Positions 1-10,367 of a stretch of 64,000 bases of DNA are shown here, one piece after another. Within the stretch, counting starts at the first letter, position 1; the number at the start of each line of letters is the position of its first letter. The notes below the pieces were generated by a model, which had not been told where the DNA came from, searched no databases, and saw only the letters and a program-made list of their open reading frames with translations. The DNA comes from Entrophospora sp. SA101 (Eukaryota > Glomeromycota > Glomeromycetes > Entrophosporales > Entrophosporaceae). The translations under genes were made by a program, and so were the position numbers. Location of the stretch: the NCBI GenBank assembly GCA_958430865.1, contig CAUDNR010001057.1, positions 42,934 through 106,933 of the forward strand, given 5' to 3'.

Positions 1-628
1 CTCCGGCATTGGCTAAGACTTCATCTTCCAAAGATAGTATAATTTGCTTAAGAGACCTGCCTTCATTGGGAATTTTATCTCTGATAATTAAGTCTTTAAG
101 TGTATATCTTTCTCTAAGAACATCTGAAAGGCTTTGCTCGGAATTTGGTATGCTAGTTATTTCTTCAAAGTAGTTGGGATCTTTGCGATTGTATTTTAAA
201 ATTTGGCTTCCGTTGGTTCAAATTCCAATGGGGCAACCAGTAGCATTACAATAAGACTTTAGTTGCTCTTTTCCAAGTTTTTCGTTTGGTTTTTTAACTT
301 CGATTATAATATACTCGACAGTGGGTCTGTCTTTATCAAAAATTACGATATCGGCTGATTTTTTTTCTCGTCCAAAGTGGATAGAATGTTCTAATTTGAT
401 TCTCGATTTTGGATAGTTATAATCCTCCATCAAGGTAGCAATGTATAACTGTCTTACTATCTCCTCTGGTTTTAATAAAATTTCTTTATTCCTTATAAGG
501 CAAACAACGTAGGGGTTTTGATTTTTCCAAACTATTTTATTTTCTAATTGCCCAACTTTCTCTGGGTCAAAAATATTTAGTCCATAGGGAGTGTTTTTGA
601 GAACTTTGTGTATGGGTGATTCATTCAT
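1..628 (-). CDS. Restriction-modification protein, HsdR_N-type N-terminal part (runs off window)
   Basis: The ATG is at 628 and the frame stays open to base 1, so the C-terminal part lies outside the window. A TGA codon near 215-217 is read as Trp. The N-terminal 150 residues look like an HsdR_N nuclease domain: a Asp-Ile-Val strand after a Lys-Lys-Ser, then a strand ending Glu-Val-Lys-Lys, the D-x(n)-ExK order of PD-(D/E)xK nucleases. The last residues in the window (a stretch rich in Leu, Asp and Glu) resemble the linker that precedes the N6-adenine methylase domain in type I/IIG enzymes. A fused methylase outside the window is inference. A second, membrane-anchored HsdR_N-like protein lies at 32864. 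Confidence 0.7.
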
Positions 629-722
629 ATTTTTATGCTTGAACTATTCTATGAGTTAAATTTATTACTTAGTTTTTAGTGATATTTTTTTCTTTTATTC
701 GCCTTTCTAACGCAAAATTTTT

Positions 723-1199
723 TTATTCATAGAGCAATTTATTAATGAATTTCCGTTGATAATTAATAATTCCTTTATTTTTCGGGAACCAAAGAGCAAT
801 TTCTTTTTTGGCACTTTCTGGGCTGTCTGAGGCGTGACAAATGTTTCTTCCAATATCTACACAAAAATCACCGCGAATAGTCCCCAGCGGGGAAATCAAG
901 GGGTCAGTTTCTCCCAAGAGTTTTCGGGCATAAGAAACAATGCCTCTGCCTTCTCAGACCATGGCAACCACTGGTCCGGAAAGCATAAATTTAATTAATT
1001 CAGCAAAAAAATCTTTATTTTTTAATTCAGCATAGTGCTCTCCCAACAGTTGTTGGTCAGGAGCAAGCATTTGACAAGCGGTAATTTGAAATCCTTTTTT
1101 TTCCAAGCGTTGAATCACTTCCCCAATTAATCCTCTTTCTACCCCGTCTGGCTTAATCATAATAAAAGTTTGTTCTTTTTGGTCGCTTGTTTCGTTCAT
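723..1199 (-). CDS. ndk: Nucleoside diphosphate kinase
   Basis: This 158-residue cytosolic enzyme transfers the gamma phosphate of NTPs to NDPs through a phosphohistidine. The start shows the family IMIKPDGV strand near residue 13, and the catalytic region N-I-C-H-A-S-D-S carries the active His. The middle motif M-V-W-E-G uses TGA for Trp at 951-953; under the standard code the gene would be split there. Length matches the family. It is followed on the other strand by rnhB, so the two are divergent from the 1200-1309 interval. With tdk, dut and thyA it contributes to nucleotide supply. Confidence 0.95.
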
Positions 1200-1309
1200 A
1201 TATAATTCAATTTTACCATAATTTAACTAAGAAAATTCTGCTTTCTCCAAGGACATTTTTTGGCTTTTCTCTTTCCAAACCGAGTATTTTCTGAATAAAA
1301 AATAAATTA

Positions 1310-1969
1310 ATGACCAAAACAAATCTTAATTTTGAATTAAATCTTTGAAAAGAACACAACTTAATTGCCGGGGTAGACGAAGCTGGACGAGGGGCATTAG
1401 CTGGTCCAATCGTCGTTGCGGCAGTAATTTTGCCAACTTATTTTCGTTCTCCGCTGATTCAGGATTCCAAAATTTTAAAACCTTGACAAAGAAATAAAAC
1501 TTACGGAATCATTAGAAAAAATGCTTTGGAATATAGCGTAGTAATTAAAAGTCCTCGCGAAGTAGAAAGTAAGAATCCTTTACAAGCTACCAAAGAAGCC
1601 ATGGTCGAAGCGGCTTTAAAATTAAAAAATAAACCTGGCTTGTGTTTAGTCGACGGCAAAGAAGAAATATTAATTCCCGGCGTTCCAACCCAAAGCATTA
1701 TCGGTGGTGACCGTCAATCAATTAACATCGCAGCTGCTTCGATTGTTGCCAAAGTTACCCGCGATGCTATTATGAAAAGTTTGCACAAAAAATACCCCCA
1801 ATATGATTGAGAAAACAATAAAGGCTACCCTAATCCTATCCATTTACAAGCAATTTTTCAATATGGAATTTGTTCCTTGCATCGGAAAACTTATGAACCA
1901 ATTAAAAGTTTAGTCAGTGGTAAAGTTAATCGGGAAATTCTTTGTCAAAAATACAATTGTAAAAGTTAA
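1310..1969 (+). CDS. rnhB: Ribonuclease HII
   Basis: RNase HII removes RNA primers and single ribonucleotides from DNA. The 219-residue product starts at ATG 1310 and reads the family signature G-V-D-E-A-G-R-G at about residue 21, giving the first catalytic Asp and Glu. A later D-G-K-E and the [10 protein letters not shown] segment supply the remaining acidic residues. Three TGA codons are Trp, one of them in the conserved Y-D-W-E-N-N-K-G-Y-P motif. Length is normal. The gene stands alone, upstream of an oppositely oriented tRNA pair. Confidence 0.95.
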
Positions 1970-2068
1970 AAAACTGTTTTTTCCTTTTGCGTTCATTATA
2001 ATTTTATGACCGAAAGTCTGCTTGAAAAAATGCTTTTTTTTTTTTTTGTATTAATATTAATAAACAAT

Positions 2069-2154
2069 TGGTACCCAAAATCGGACTTGAACCGATATGA
2101 GCTTGTGCTCGAATGATTTTGAGTCATTTGCGTCTACCATTCCGCCATTTGGGC
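2069..2154 (-). tRNA. tRNA-Leu (anticodon CAA)
   Basis: An 86-nt class II tRNA with a long variable arm and encoded CCA. The anticodon stem AATGA/TCATT encloses loop CTCAAAA, giving anticodon CAA (reads UUG). Acceptor GCCCAAA pairs with TTTGGGT. It is 2 nt from an initiator tRNA, an arrangement repeated at 39.8 kb with a different Leu isoacceptor. Confidence 0.95.
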
Positions 2155-2156
2155 CT

Positions 2157-2233
2157 TGGTAGCGGGGGCAGGATTTGAACCTGCGATCTGCGGATTATGA
2201 GCCCGCCGAGTTGGACCACTACTCTACCCCGCG
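2157..2233 (-). tRNA. Initiator tRNA-fMet (CAT), copy 1
   Basis: A 77-nt tRNA with loop CTCATAA, anticodon CAT. The first acceptor position (C1) does not pair with position 72 (T), the mark of an initiator tRNA. CCA is encoded. An identical copy lies at 39875-39951, also beside a Leu tRNA. Confidence 0.93.
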
Positions 2234-2279
2234 ATATATAGTTAGTTTTTAACTAGTTTCCCAAAATTACTTATAAGGA

Positions 2280-3314
2280 ATGGAGAGAGAGAAAAATCAA
2301 ATATTAATCGGCTTAGAAGTTCACATTACCCTCAAAAGTAAAAAAAAAATCTTTAATTGAACTGATACTTATACCGAAAATATTCTTCCCAATAGGCAAA
2401 TTAGTTCTTGAGAACTAGGATATTTAGGAACTTTGCCGATTATTAACCCCGAATGTGTTGAATTGGCTCTGAAACTGGCTCTGGCTTTACAAGCAAAAAT
2501 CAGCCCAATAATTATTTTCGACCGCAAAATTTATCATTATTATGATTTACCTAAAGGATACCAAATTACCCAAAATCGCCAGACATTAGCAAATTCTGGC
2601 TATTTACCATTAATTACTTCTAGTGGTATTAAAAATATCCCCTTAAGAAATTTGCAGTTAGAAGAAGATACTGCCAAATCTTTTTATACCGAGGAAGGGA
2701 TAGAATTAGATTTTAACCGAGCAGGTAATCCTTTAATTGAATTAACTACCGAGCCGATTTTTCATAATTCGGAAGAGACGATTCTTTTTCTCCGGCAGTT
2801 ACAAAATCTTTTGCGTTATTTAGACATTTCTGAAGCGAAAATGGAAAAAGGGCAATTACGGGTTGATTTAAATTTTTCTTTGAATTTAGCCGACGATTAC
2901 CAAACGCCTCGCTACGAAGTGAAAAATCTTAATTCCTTTAATGCCATTGAAAAAGTTCTAAAATACGAAATTAATAAACACCACCAATTATGAAAAGAAA
3001 AAAAAGCCCCTCCGCCAAGCCAGACCTTTGGATTTGACGAAAAAAAACAAATTACTATTCCCCAGCGGGAAAAAACTGACTATTTTTACTTACCGGAAAG
3101 CAATATTCCCCCAATTAAAATCAGCCAAAAAGATATCCAAAAAATTGCTAAAAAAATCCCTGTATTGCCTTGAATAAAATGAGAACAATTAATTAAAAAC
3201 GGAGTAAATACAGCCAAAGCAAATTTAATTATAGAAAAACCAATGCTGTTAAAATCGATTAATTTTTTAGAGAAAAAAAACAAATTTCTCGCCAGGGAAA
3301 AATTATCCAAATAA
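2280..3314 (+). CDS. gatB: Aspartyl/glutamyl-tRNA amidotransferase subunit B, lacks C-terminal tail
   Basis: GatB works with GatA and GatC to convert misacylated Glu-tRNA-Gln (or Asp-tRNA-Asn) to the correct amide. ATG 2280 follows the purine-rich AAGGA. The product begins with the family G-L-E-V-H strand and has the conserved Y-H-Y-Y-D-L-P-K-G-Y-Q segment, the E-V-K-N-L-N-S motif and a diverged D-Y-x-Y-x-P-E-S motif. Five TGA codons are Trp. It stops at TAA 3312 after 344 residues; typical GatB has about 470-480, so most of the helical and YqeY-like tail that holds tRNA is absent, and no continuation appears in another frame. gatA and gatC are not in the window. Confidence 0.9.
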
Positions 3315-3700
3315 TCCATACCCCAACTTTTTAAATTTTTAGATAAATGTTAATATAAAAAAATAAAATGAATGTAAAATAATAATATAGATAATAAATC
3401 TATTTAAATGGTTATTGTTTAACCAGCCAGCAACGCAAAAAAGTTTGGGAGCGTTTGAAAGAAGTCGGTAAAAAAGCAGCTGTTTCCTTTCACCTAAGCA
3501 AGGACTTTCCCCGCAGTCAAGCAGGAAAGAATATTTGGTCGGATTTCTTACCCGTTCCACTGACCAAATATTAACCAAAAGCAACGGGTCAGTCGTTAGT
3601 CTGTTAACTTTAGTCTGTTAACTAGTAGTTAATCAGTACAAAAACCATTAGGTAAAAAGTGGGAAAGCCAAGACACCGGAAAAAAGAGGTTTAATGCGTA
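3315..3700 (+). other. No confident gene; degraded-looking interval
   Basis: About 385 bases without a supported gene. One + frame stays open for about 55 basic residues (ending at TAA 3571-3573) but has no ATG. A 13-bp direct repeat, TAGTCTGTTAACT, occurs at 3597-3609 and 3611-3623. The interval follows the premature end of gatB, so it may contain decayed remnants. Confidence 0.4.
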
Positions 3701-3976
3701 ATGCCTCTTGGGGGAACCATTGGCCACCTGGTGGTTAAATCCTTTATTGCGTTGATTAATTTGTCAGTGGATAAAAAAGCAATAATGGTCGGAGGTCGTC
3801 AGCCGCAACTAGCGCGCATTGGCGGGGTTGGCAAACGATGCCTAATTTTCGGTGAGGAGGCAAGAATCACCAAACGAAAGGAAATTAATACTATGACAGG
3901 AATTAATTTAAAAAACCAGGCTGCTATTGCCTTAAAGATAGCAAAAAATAATGAATGGAAAGGAGGCATTAATTAA
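3701..3976 (+). CDS. Hypothetical protein, coupled to methyltransferase
   Basis: A 91-residue ORF with no recognised domain. The N-terminal two thirds is rich in Gly, Arg and Ile; the last 28 residues are Asn/Lys-rich like the neighbours. Its TAA overlaps the ATG of the next gene (TAATG), which fits translational coupling and is the main reason to list it. GC is locally higher than around it. It could also be a chance ORF, or the real start could be an internal ATG near 3893. Confidence 0.35.
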   Translation: MPLGGTIGHLVVKSFIALINLSVDKKAIMVGGRQPQLARIGGVGKRCLIFGEEARITKRKEINTMTGINLKNQAAIALKIAKNNEWKGGIN

Positions 3977-4683
3977 TGACAGATAATAACAAATTTTTAA
4001 AACCGCTTATAGAAAAAACTTATGAAGTTGCTCAAGCAGAGCAAACTGAACAAAGGCAAGAAGCAAAAGATAAAAAATACCAATTCACTACTAATTGGTT
4101 TGGGCCACATGCTCCTAAGTGAGAAAAAACTTTGGCACACTTAAAAAACCGAAAAATTAATGCTTTAGAAGTAGGAGTGTTTGAAGGAAGGTCAGCTACT
4201 TGGATTTTAGAAAAATTGTTCAATAGTCCTGAATCAAAATTGGTAGCAATTGACCTTTTTGAAAAATTCTGAAGCGGTTACGACCACGAGAAGACTTTTC
4301 GGGAAAACATCCAAAAATCAGGCAAAGAAAATCAAGTGGAAATTATCAAAGGCAAGTCCTTCGATGCACTTACTAAACTGAATCACAAAAAAGAAGAGCA
4401 ATTCGATTTTATTTATATTGATGGTTCTCATGACGCTCAAGATGTTTTAGCAGACGCAATTTTGTCTTGAAATTTGTTAAAAGAAGACGGAATTCTCATT
4501 TTTGATGATTACGAGTGAGATTATTTTGAAGAAGAGTATAATAATCCGCGTATCGCAATTGATGCTTTTTTAAAATGTTATCAAACGCAAATTGAAATAA
4601 TTTATAAACGTTATCAGGTAGCAATTAGAAAAGTTAGCCAAAAAAGCGTTCGCACAGAGCGGGAAGACAAGACAATTTATTAA
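3976..4683 (+). CDS. Class I SAM-dependent methyltransferase
   Basis: A 235-residue product. Motif I appears as A-L-E-V-G-V-F-E-G-R-S, which binds S-adenosylmethionine; an acidic strand L-V-A-I-D-L-F follows, and later F-D-F-I-Y-I-D-G-S-H-D gives the motif typical of Methyltransf_24-like enzymes. Four TGA codons are Trp. The start is set by an upstream AAAGGAGG and by the overlap with the previous stop. The epimerase-like gene begins 2 nt after its stop, so 3701-7493 reads as one operon for sugar or glycan modification. Substrate unknown. Confidence 0.75.
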
Positions 4684-4685
4684 GT

Positions 4686-5658
4686 ATGGCAAAAAGAGCA
4701 TTAGTTTGTGGTGCTGGTGGCTTCATTGGCAACCACTTAGTGAAAAAATTAAAAAAAGAAGGTTTTTGGGTTCGCGGACTAGACATAAAAAAGCCTGAAT
4801 TTAGCAATTCCGTAGCGGACGAATTTATAATCTGTGATTTAAGAAATCTAAGCACTTGCCGGGATTATATAAACGAACCATTTGACGAAGTTTATCAACT
4901 AGCGGCTGATATGGGAGGAGCGAGTTATATTTTTACCCAAGAACATGATGCTGATATTTTATACAATAACTCAATAATTAATTTGAACGTGCTTCGCAGT
5001 TGTAAAGAAGCAGGGGCAAAGAAAATTTTTTATGCTTCTTCGGCTTGCGTTTATCCTCTTTATACATCAATTGAATCCTGACGAACCCAAATGTTCAGAA
5101 AGTTCAGTTTATCCAGCTGAGCCTGACAGCGAATATGGGTGAGAAAAACTATTCAGCGAGAGACTATACATGTCTTTCGGCAAAGATTATGGTTTAGATG
5201 TTCGTATTGGTCGGCTACATAACGTATATGGTCCAGAGTGTGCCTGAAAGGGAGGAAAGGAAAAAGCGCCAGCCGCTATTTGTCGGAAAGTTGCTGAAAG
5301 TGGCGAAGAAATAGAAATTTTTGGCGATGGACAGCAAACTCGTTCTTTTCTCTATATTGATGATTGTCTGGAAGCCATAAGAAAACTAATGGATTCAGAA
5401 GATTTTCGTGGTTCGGTAAATATTGGCTCTGAGGAAATGGTTTCAGTTAATCAACTAGTTCAGTACGTGTTAGAAATTGCTAACAAAAAGTTGCGAATAA
5501 AGCATATTAGCGGACCATTGGGAGTTAGAGGAAGAAATTCCGATAATAAATTGATTAAAGAAAAGTTAGGATGAGAACCTGAAACAGATTTAAAAACGGG
5601 TCTGCAAAAACTTTACAAATGAGTTAATAAACAAATTCTGAAACCAAACAGCAAATAA
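4686..5658 (+). pseudogene. GDP-mannose 3,5-epimerase-like SDR protein, frameshifted
   Basis: Extended short-chain dehydrogenase/epimerase. The first segment begins with the NAD-binding G-A-G-G-F-I-G-N Rossmann motif and reads on through a Y-Q-L-A-A-D-M-G-G-A stretch and S-S-A-C-V-Y-P, all typical of GDP-mannose 3,5-epimerases. Near 5060-5090 the homology moves by one base into another frame, which carries the Y-G-W-E-K-L catalytic motif, E-K-A-P-A-A, Q-Q-T-R-S-F and the terminal G-V-R-G-R-N-S-D-N signature. Both halves are well conserved, so the break is recent or a sequencing error. The enzyme is best known in plants (ascorbate pathway) and some bacteria; it is unexpected in a Mollicute. 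Confidence 0.8.
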
Positions 5659-5688
5659 TAGTTAGAGATTGTTGAGGAGGAAGGAAAA

Positions 5689-7493
5689 ATGGATAATAAA
5701 ATAGCAATAATTTTACCAACAACTTTGAAGCTAGCGGGTTATGCTGACTTAGAGAAATTAGCCTCTTTTGAAGAAGCAAGAAGTCTAAATTATGGACTTT
5801 TCATGGCAGTGGACGAAGATGACAATTATGATGAAGAGAAATTGCACTCTATTTTTAAAAATGCCAAAGAAATTTCTATAAAGAAGTACCCAATTGAAAA
5901 ACCACCGCGAATATGTTCAATGTGGAGAGAGTCAGCCCAAGAAGCTTACGAAAAAGGATACGAATTTTTCCTATTATTAGGAGATGATATAGAAATATCT
6001 GGAAATTGGTATGAAGAAGTAGTAAAATTGTTTCAAGATATATCAGAAAAAAATAAGGTGTCTTTTGGCGTTGGTTGTGTTTGCCTAAAAGACAACACTT
6101 CACCTAATTTTCCTACTTTTCCGGTAGTCCACAGAAAACATATTGAATTGTTTGGAGAAATATTTCCGAAAGAATTTGTCAATCAAGATGCCGACCCTTA
6201 CCTCTATGAACTGTATCGAAGAGTAAATTGTACCGAATGAACAAAAGACTCTTCTCTAACCAACAAGCGAGGAGGCGTCACCCATGGTCTAAACAGAACT
6301 AATAAACCCGTATACGAACCAGTACACGTTGAGTGGCGAGACGACATACTGAAAAATTCTTTGGCTAAGTTGAAGAATAAATACAATAATCTCACGGATA
6401 TCGTTACAATGGATGTAGTAATTCCTTCTTTTCGCGTAAATGAATTCTATTTGGATAAGATGGTTTCGGTTGAGAAAGACGAGAGAACAGTATTGTGGTA
6501 GACAGAAACATTGAGGACATTTCTCCCGAGCAAATAGACTATTTGCGAAATTTGGAAAAAGCAGCTCCGGCAAGAGTGAGAGTAAATGAGCAAAATATGG
6601 GCGCTTCTTTTTCGAGAAATAGAGGCATGCAAGAAAGTCATTCTGACTGAGTGTTGTATTTAGATGACGATGTGTTAGTTGACGAGAAAATTATCAGTGC
6701 TTATACCGATTCCCTATTAAACAATCCAGAAAAAGACGGCTTTGTGGGAAAAAGTATCCTTCCTCGGGATAACAGGCAAGCTACCGATGCTGTCCATATG
6801 GCACAAACTAGTTTTTTTTGGACAATTTGTGACCATTTTCCTCAGACTCCGTGGGGCGTGACGGCTAATTTACTGGTAAAGAGGCATAATGATGTAAATT
6901 TTGATTTAGACTTCCCAAAGACTGGTGGTGGTGAAGACATTGATTTTTGCTTGAAATTAAAAAAATGACCACTAGTTACTGTTCCTGAGGCAGTCGTAAT
7001 CCATCCTTGGTGAAACAATGGAGCAAGAGTACCAATGTGGAGAAGATTCGTAAGATGAGCCAGGGGTGATGGTTTATTGTTAAATAAGCACCCTCAACAT
7101 ACTTTCCGCACTTTACCTAATGTTTGGGAATGGACAGCGATTCTTTCTGCTTCTAGCGTTGTTTTGGGTAAAGCTCCTCTGCAATATATTCCAGTGTTAT
7201 GAACAGCCGAGTTCGCTAGTGGCACTTTGTGGGCTTACTACCATAAAGATAATTGCCCTTATTTGACAGGTTCCAAAAGAGCATTGGTAGCCTTGGAGTC
7301 TAATATTCCTCGTAATGCTAGCGAGTTAGGACATGCTTTGTGCAGCGTTTCTAACGGAAGATTTGAGAACGTGACCAAAAGGTTTGATTGATTTTGCGGC
7401 TTGTATCCAGAAGGCATAAACTACGAAAAAAATAGGGCTTATTTTCACAATGCTGGCTTTTTAATTGGACTTATGATCTTTAAATTCTTTTAA
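5689..7493 (+). pseudogene. Two-domain glycosyltransferase (GT2-like), frameshifted
   Basis: The first frame, from ATG 5689, encodes a GT-A-like domain with an I-I-L-P-T start and an L-L-G-D-D-I acidic motif. It runs into a second start-like strand (D-V-V-I-P-S-F) and stops at TAG 6499. Homology continues in another frame from about 6470-6500 with I-V-V-D, N-M-G-A-S-F-S-R-N-R-G, the L-Y-L-D-D-D metal-binding motif and G-G-G-E-D-I-D-F, all characteristic of GT2 enzymes. Six or more TGA codons are Trp. A strong AGGAGGAAGG stands before the first ATG. With the epimerase and methyltransferase genes it suggests a surface or exported glycan; the acceptor cannot be told. Confidence 0.75.
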
Positions 7494-7789
7494 AAAAATT
7501 AATCATTAATCAAATAATAAGATTGTGTTCTCATGGTTAATAGAAGATTTAGATAAACTTAATCTCACTCAAAGCAATTTCCTAGACAATTTTGGTTTTC
7601 TTCATCAACAAATTTGCTCACTTTTATATTAACCCCTCTCCAAGTGCGTTATTTGCTACCAAGTTAGTTGCTTACTGATTTAAGCAAAATAACCTTCTTA
7701 TAACAAAACCAATGATTATGTAATGACAAAGAACAAAACAATTATCTAATTATAACTAATTTAGATTTAAAAGTAATAAAAAGCGATCA
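7494..7789. other. Intergenic, no supported gene
   Basis: About 300 AT-rich bases between the glycosyltransferase and the LRR remnant. Short open stretches occur, but none has a start codon and a recognisable product. It may hold the lost 5' part and promoter of the LRR-kinase gene. Confidence 0.4.
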
Positions 7790-8400
7790 AATGGTTATAA
7801 AAACAAATCTCCCCAAGAACAATTAGATTACTTTTATGCTAATAAATCCCAAGTAAAAGAAATTAATTTAGAATATTTAAACTTCAACCAACCCAGTGAA
7901 CTAATTATTGATAATTATCCTGATTTAAAGAAAATATATGGGAAAAATTAACTATCACTAATTGTCCTCGGTTAGAAAGAATAAATATTCAATCCTCAAA
8001 CCTCCAACAATTAATCTTAAATAATTTACCTAAATTAAAGGAACTTTATTGTTCTCATAATAAACTAACCACCTTAGATTTAAGTGATTATGCTAGTTTA
8101 GAAGGAATTAGTTGCTCTGATAATCAACTCAATCAAATTAAATTACCAAAGGGAGAAAAATTAAGAGAATTAATTTTAAACAATAATAATCTCCACCAAG
8201 ATTTATCTTTTTTAAGTGGTTTGGTTAATTTAAAGGAATTGTGATTATATAATAATCCCTTATATGGTAGTTTAGAGCCTTTAAAGGGAATGAATAAATT
8301 AGAAAGACTTCATATTTATGATACAGATATAGATAGTGGTTGAGAATATTTGCCAGAGAGTGTTAAATATTTTGATTGTTTAGTAAAGAAAAGATTCTAA
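7790..8400 (+). pseudogene. Leucine-rich-repeat region, frameshifted, upstream part of the kinase gene
   Basis: Translation gives successive LRR units of about 22 residues with L-x-x-L-x-L-x-x-N/C-x-L spacing, including repeated L-K-E-L-Y-C-S-x-N and L-x-G-I-S-C-S-D-N patterns. No ATG starts the frame. Frame changes occur near 7936 and again near 8393-8400, both in A-rich runs, where an LRR-capping segment passes into the W-repeat/kinase frame. LRRs usually mediate protein binding. I infer one ancestral gene, LRR then W-repeats then zinc ribbon then kinase, now broken. Confidence 0.65.
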
Positions 8401-10196
8401 AGTAAAAGTTATTTATAATTTATTGGCTAATGAACAAGGAAAAGTAGAAACAAATTATTATGCAATAAAAAACTTTCCTCAAAAGCTTCAAGAATATAAA
8501 CAATGAATAAATTTTAACTTTACTGAAGAAGAAATCAAAGAGTGAATAAATGCTGGCTTTCAGTTAAGTGATTATAACCATGTTCAAGAATGAAGAGATT
8601 ATGGTTTTGCTGATAAACAAGCTCAGGAATGAGTAAAAATTGGCTTCAAACCAAAGGATGCTGGTTATGCAAAGCAATGGAAAGGTCAAAAATTTACGGT
8701 CGAGCAAACTAAAGAGTGGATAGAATTAGGATTTAACCCTAATGGGTTAGATAAATTACAAAAATGAGGAAAAAATGGGTTCAACTATGAAAAGATAAAA
8801 GAATGAGTAAAGGCAGGAGCCAAGCTAGATGATACTAAACTTGTGGCTTGGTTAAGAGATGCCAAAAACTATGAACCAAAATGAATTACCAACTACAAAG
8901 AAGACTACCAAACATTAAGTGAAAGATTTAAAAAATATAGTTTATGTCCGGAATGCAATCATCCGTCATTAAAAAAAAATCGTTATGGCAATCTTTGGTG
9001 TCAAAATTGCCATCCGAGAAATGAAGAAAAAGAAAAAAAAATTGATCAATCAAGAGCAACTTTAATACCCTATGATCAGTTTACCGGAATTGAATACCTA
9101 GCTGAAGGAGGCTTTGCCAAAATATATAAAGCAGAATGAGTTGAGAAAGGTCAACACTATAAAAAGACAGTAGCTTTAAAAAGTTTAAATAATTCTCAAG
9201 ACATGACAACGGATTTTTTAAGAGAATTTGCTAATCATAAGTTATTTGGAGGTGGTGATTTAGTAGTCAAGTGTTATGGTATTTCTCAAGACCTCATTAC
9301 TAAGAACTATATCATGGTAATGCAATATATAAAAGACGGTGACTTACGAAAGTATTTAAAGGATAGTTATGGTAAACTAAACCTCAAAAATAAATTAAAT
9401 CGATTACGAGATATTGCTAAGGGGTTAAGTTCAATTCATGGGAAAGGATTTTCTCATCGAGATTTTCACTCAGGTAATATATTGAAAAGTGGCACAAATA
9501 CTTGTTATATCACTGATTTAGGATTATGTAAACCAGCTAATGAAACAAATAAGGAAGACAAAATTTTTGGAGTAATGCCTTATGTAGCACCCGAAGTTTT
9601 AAATAGCAAGCCCTATACTCAAGCATCCGATATTTATTCTTTTGGGATAGTAGCTTATGAAATGCTTTCGGGTTTGCCTCCTTACTATGACAGAGAACAC
9701 GGTATAGGTCTGGCTATTAAAATCTGTGGAGGGGCTACGACCCCAGTTTAACATTAAAATACCTCAATTATTAGAAGACTTAATTAAGCAATGTTGAGAT
9801 GCCGATCCAGAAAAAAGACCAAGTGCTGGGGAATTAGAGAAGGCTTTACGGAATTGAGAAAAAGAATTAGCAGAAAGTTTGAGAGAGCAAGATCCAAAAA
9901 GCACAGAATTTACTAAGCAATTCAAAGAAGCTGAAGAACATAATAAAAACTTGGCTAATGAAGTAAAATTCCCAGACTATAAAAAGAAAATGCACACTGG
10001 AGCAGTCTATCACAGCCAGCTTTTACCAACCAAAGAAATTACTAGAATATTACAAGAACTCTCTGGTTCTTCCACGATTAGCATGAGCGGACTTCTGGAT
10101 AGCTTTCCCAATACTTCCTCCGAAGAAAGCCAACAATCTCAACAACAAGCCCAAATCCTCCAACCCACTTACGGCACTCCTAGCTCAAGCAAATAA
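8393..10196 (+). pseudogene. W-repeat, zinc-ribbon and protein kinase of arbuscular-mycorrhizal-fungus type, frameshifted
   Basis: Domain order: (1) about 8500-8930, five or six units of 17-35 residues built on E-W-x(3)-G-F, nearly all Trp being TGA; (2) about 8945-9015, a zinc ribbon with C-P-E-C and C-Q-N-C; (3) a kinase domain with Gly-rich loop A-E-G-G-F-A-K-I-Y near 9105, a V-A-L-K lysine, catalytic loop H-R-D-F-H-S-G-N near 9454, D-L-G in place of DFG, and A-P-E. This zinc-ribbon-plus-kinase design and the L-G-L-C-x-P-A-N-E wording closely match the large kinase family of Rhizophagus fungi, so transfer from the host is likely. A GGGG run near 9730-9736 shifts the frame; the rest of the kinase lobe continues in the next frame to TAA 10194. 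The C-terminal tail is Gln/Ser-rich. Confidence 0.8.
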
Positions 10197-10215
10197 CTTA
10201 TCCTAAAATTCCTAT

Positions 10216-10365
10216 ATGACCAATAAAGAATTAACCCTGTGTGGCATATGTAAGCATGAATTCCATCTTGACCTCAGTAACCCTACCAGATACACCACTA
10301 AGAAGAATGGCAAAGATGTTTGGATTTGCCCTGAGTGTAGGAAAATATTTATGGGAGAGGGTTAA
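10216..10365 (+). CDS. Small zinc-knuckle protein
   Basis: A 49-residue ORF, ATG 10216, with two Cys pairs, C-G-I-C near the N-terminus and C-P-E-C near the C-terminus, that could bind one zinc as a ribbon. It follows the kinase gene closely on the same strand and ends 2 nt before a convergent gene. It belongs to a set of similar small zinc-binding genes at 58.4, 58.8 and 59.8 kb. Function unknown. Confidence 0.6.
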   Translation: MTNKELTLCGICKHEFHLDLSNPTRYTTKKNGKDVWICPECRKIFMGEG

Positions 10366-10367
10366 TT

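Noticed and set aside
3339..3584. 81-residue minus ORF
   Set aside because: No start support or similarity; composition fits chance in AT-rich DNA.
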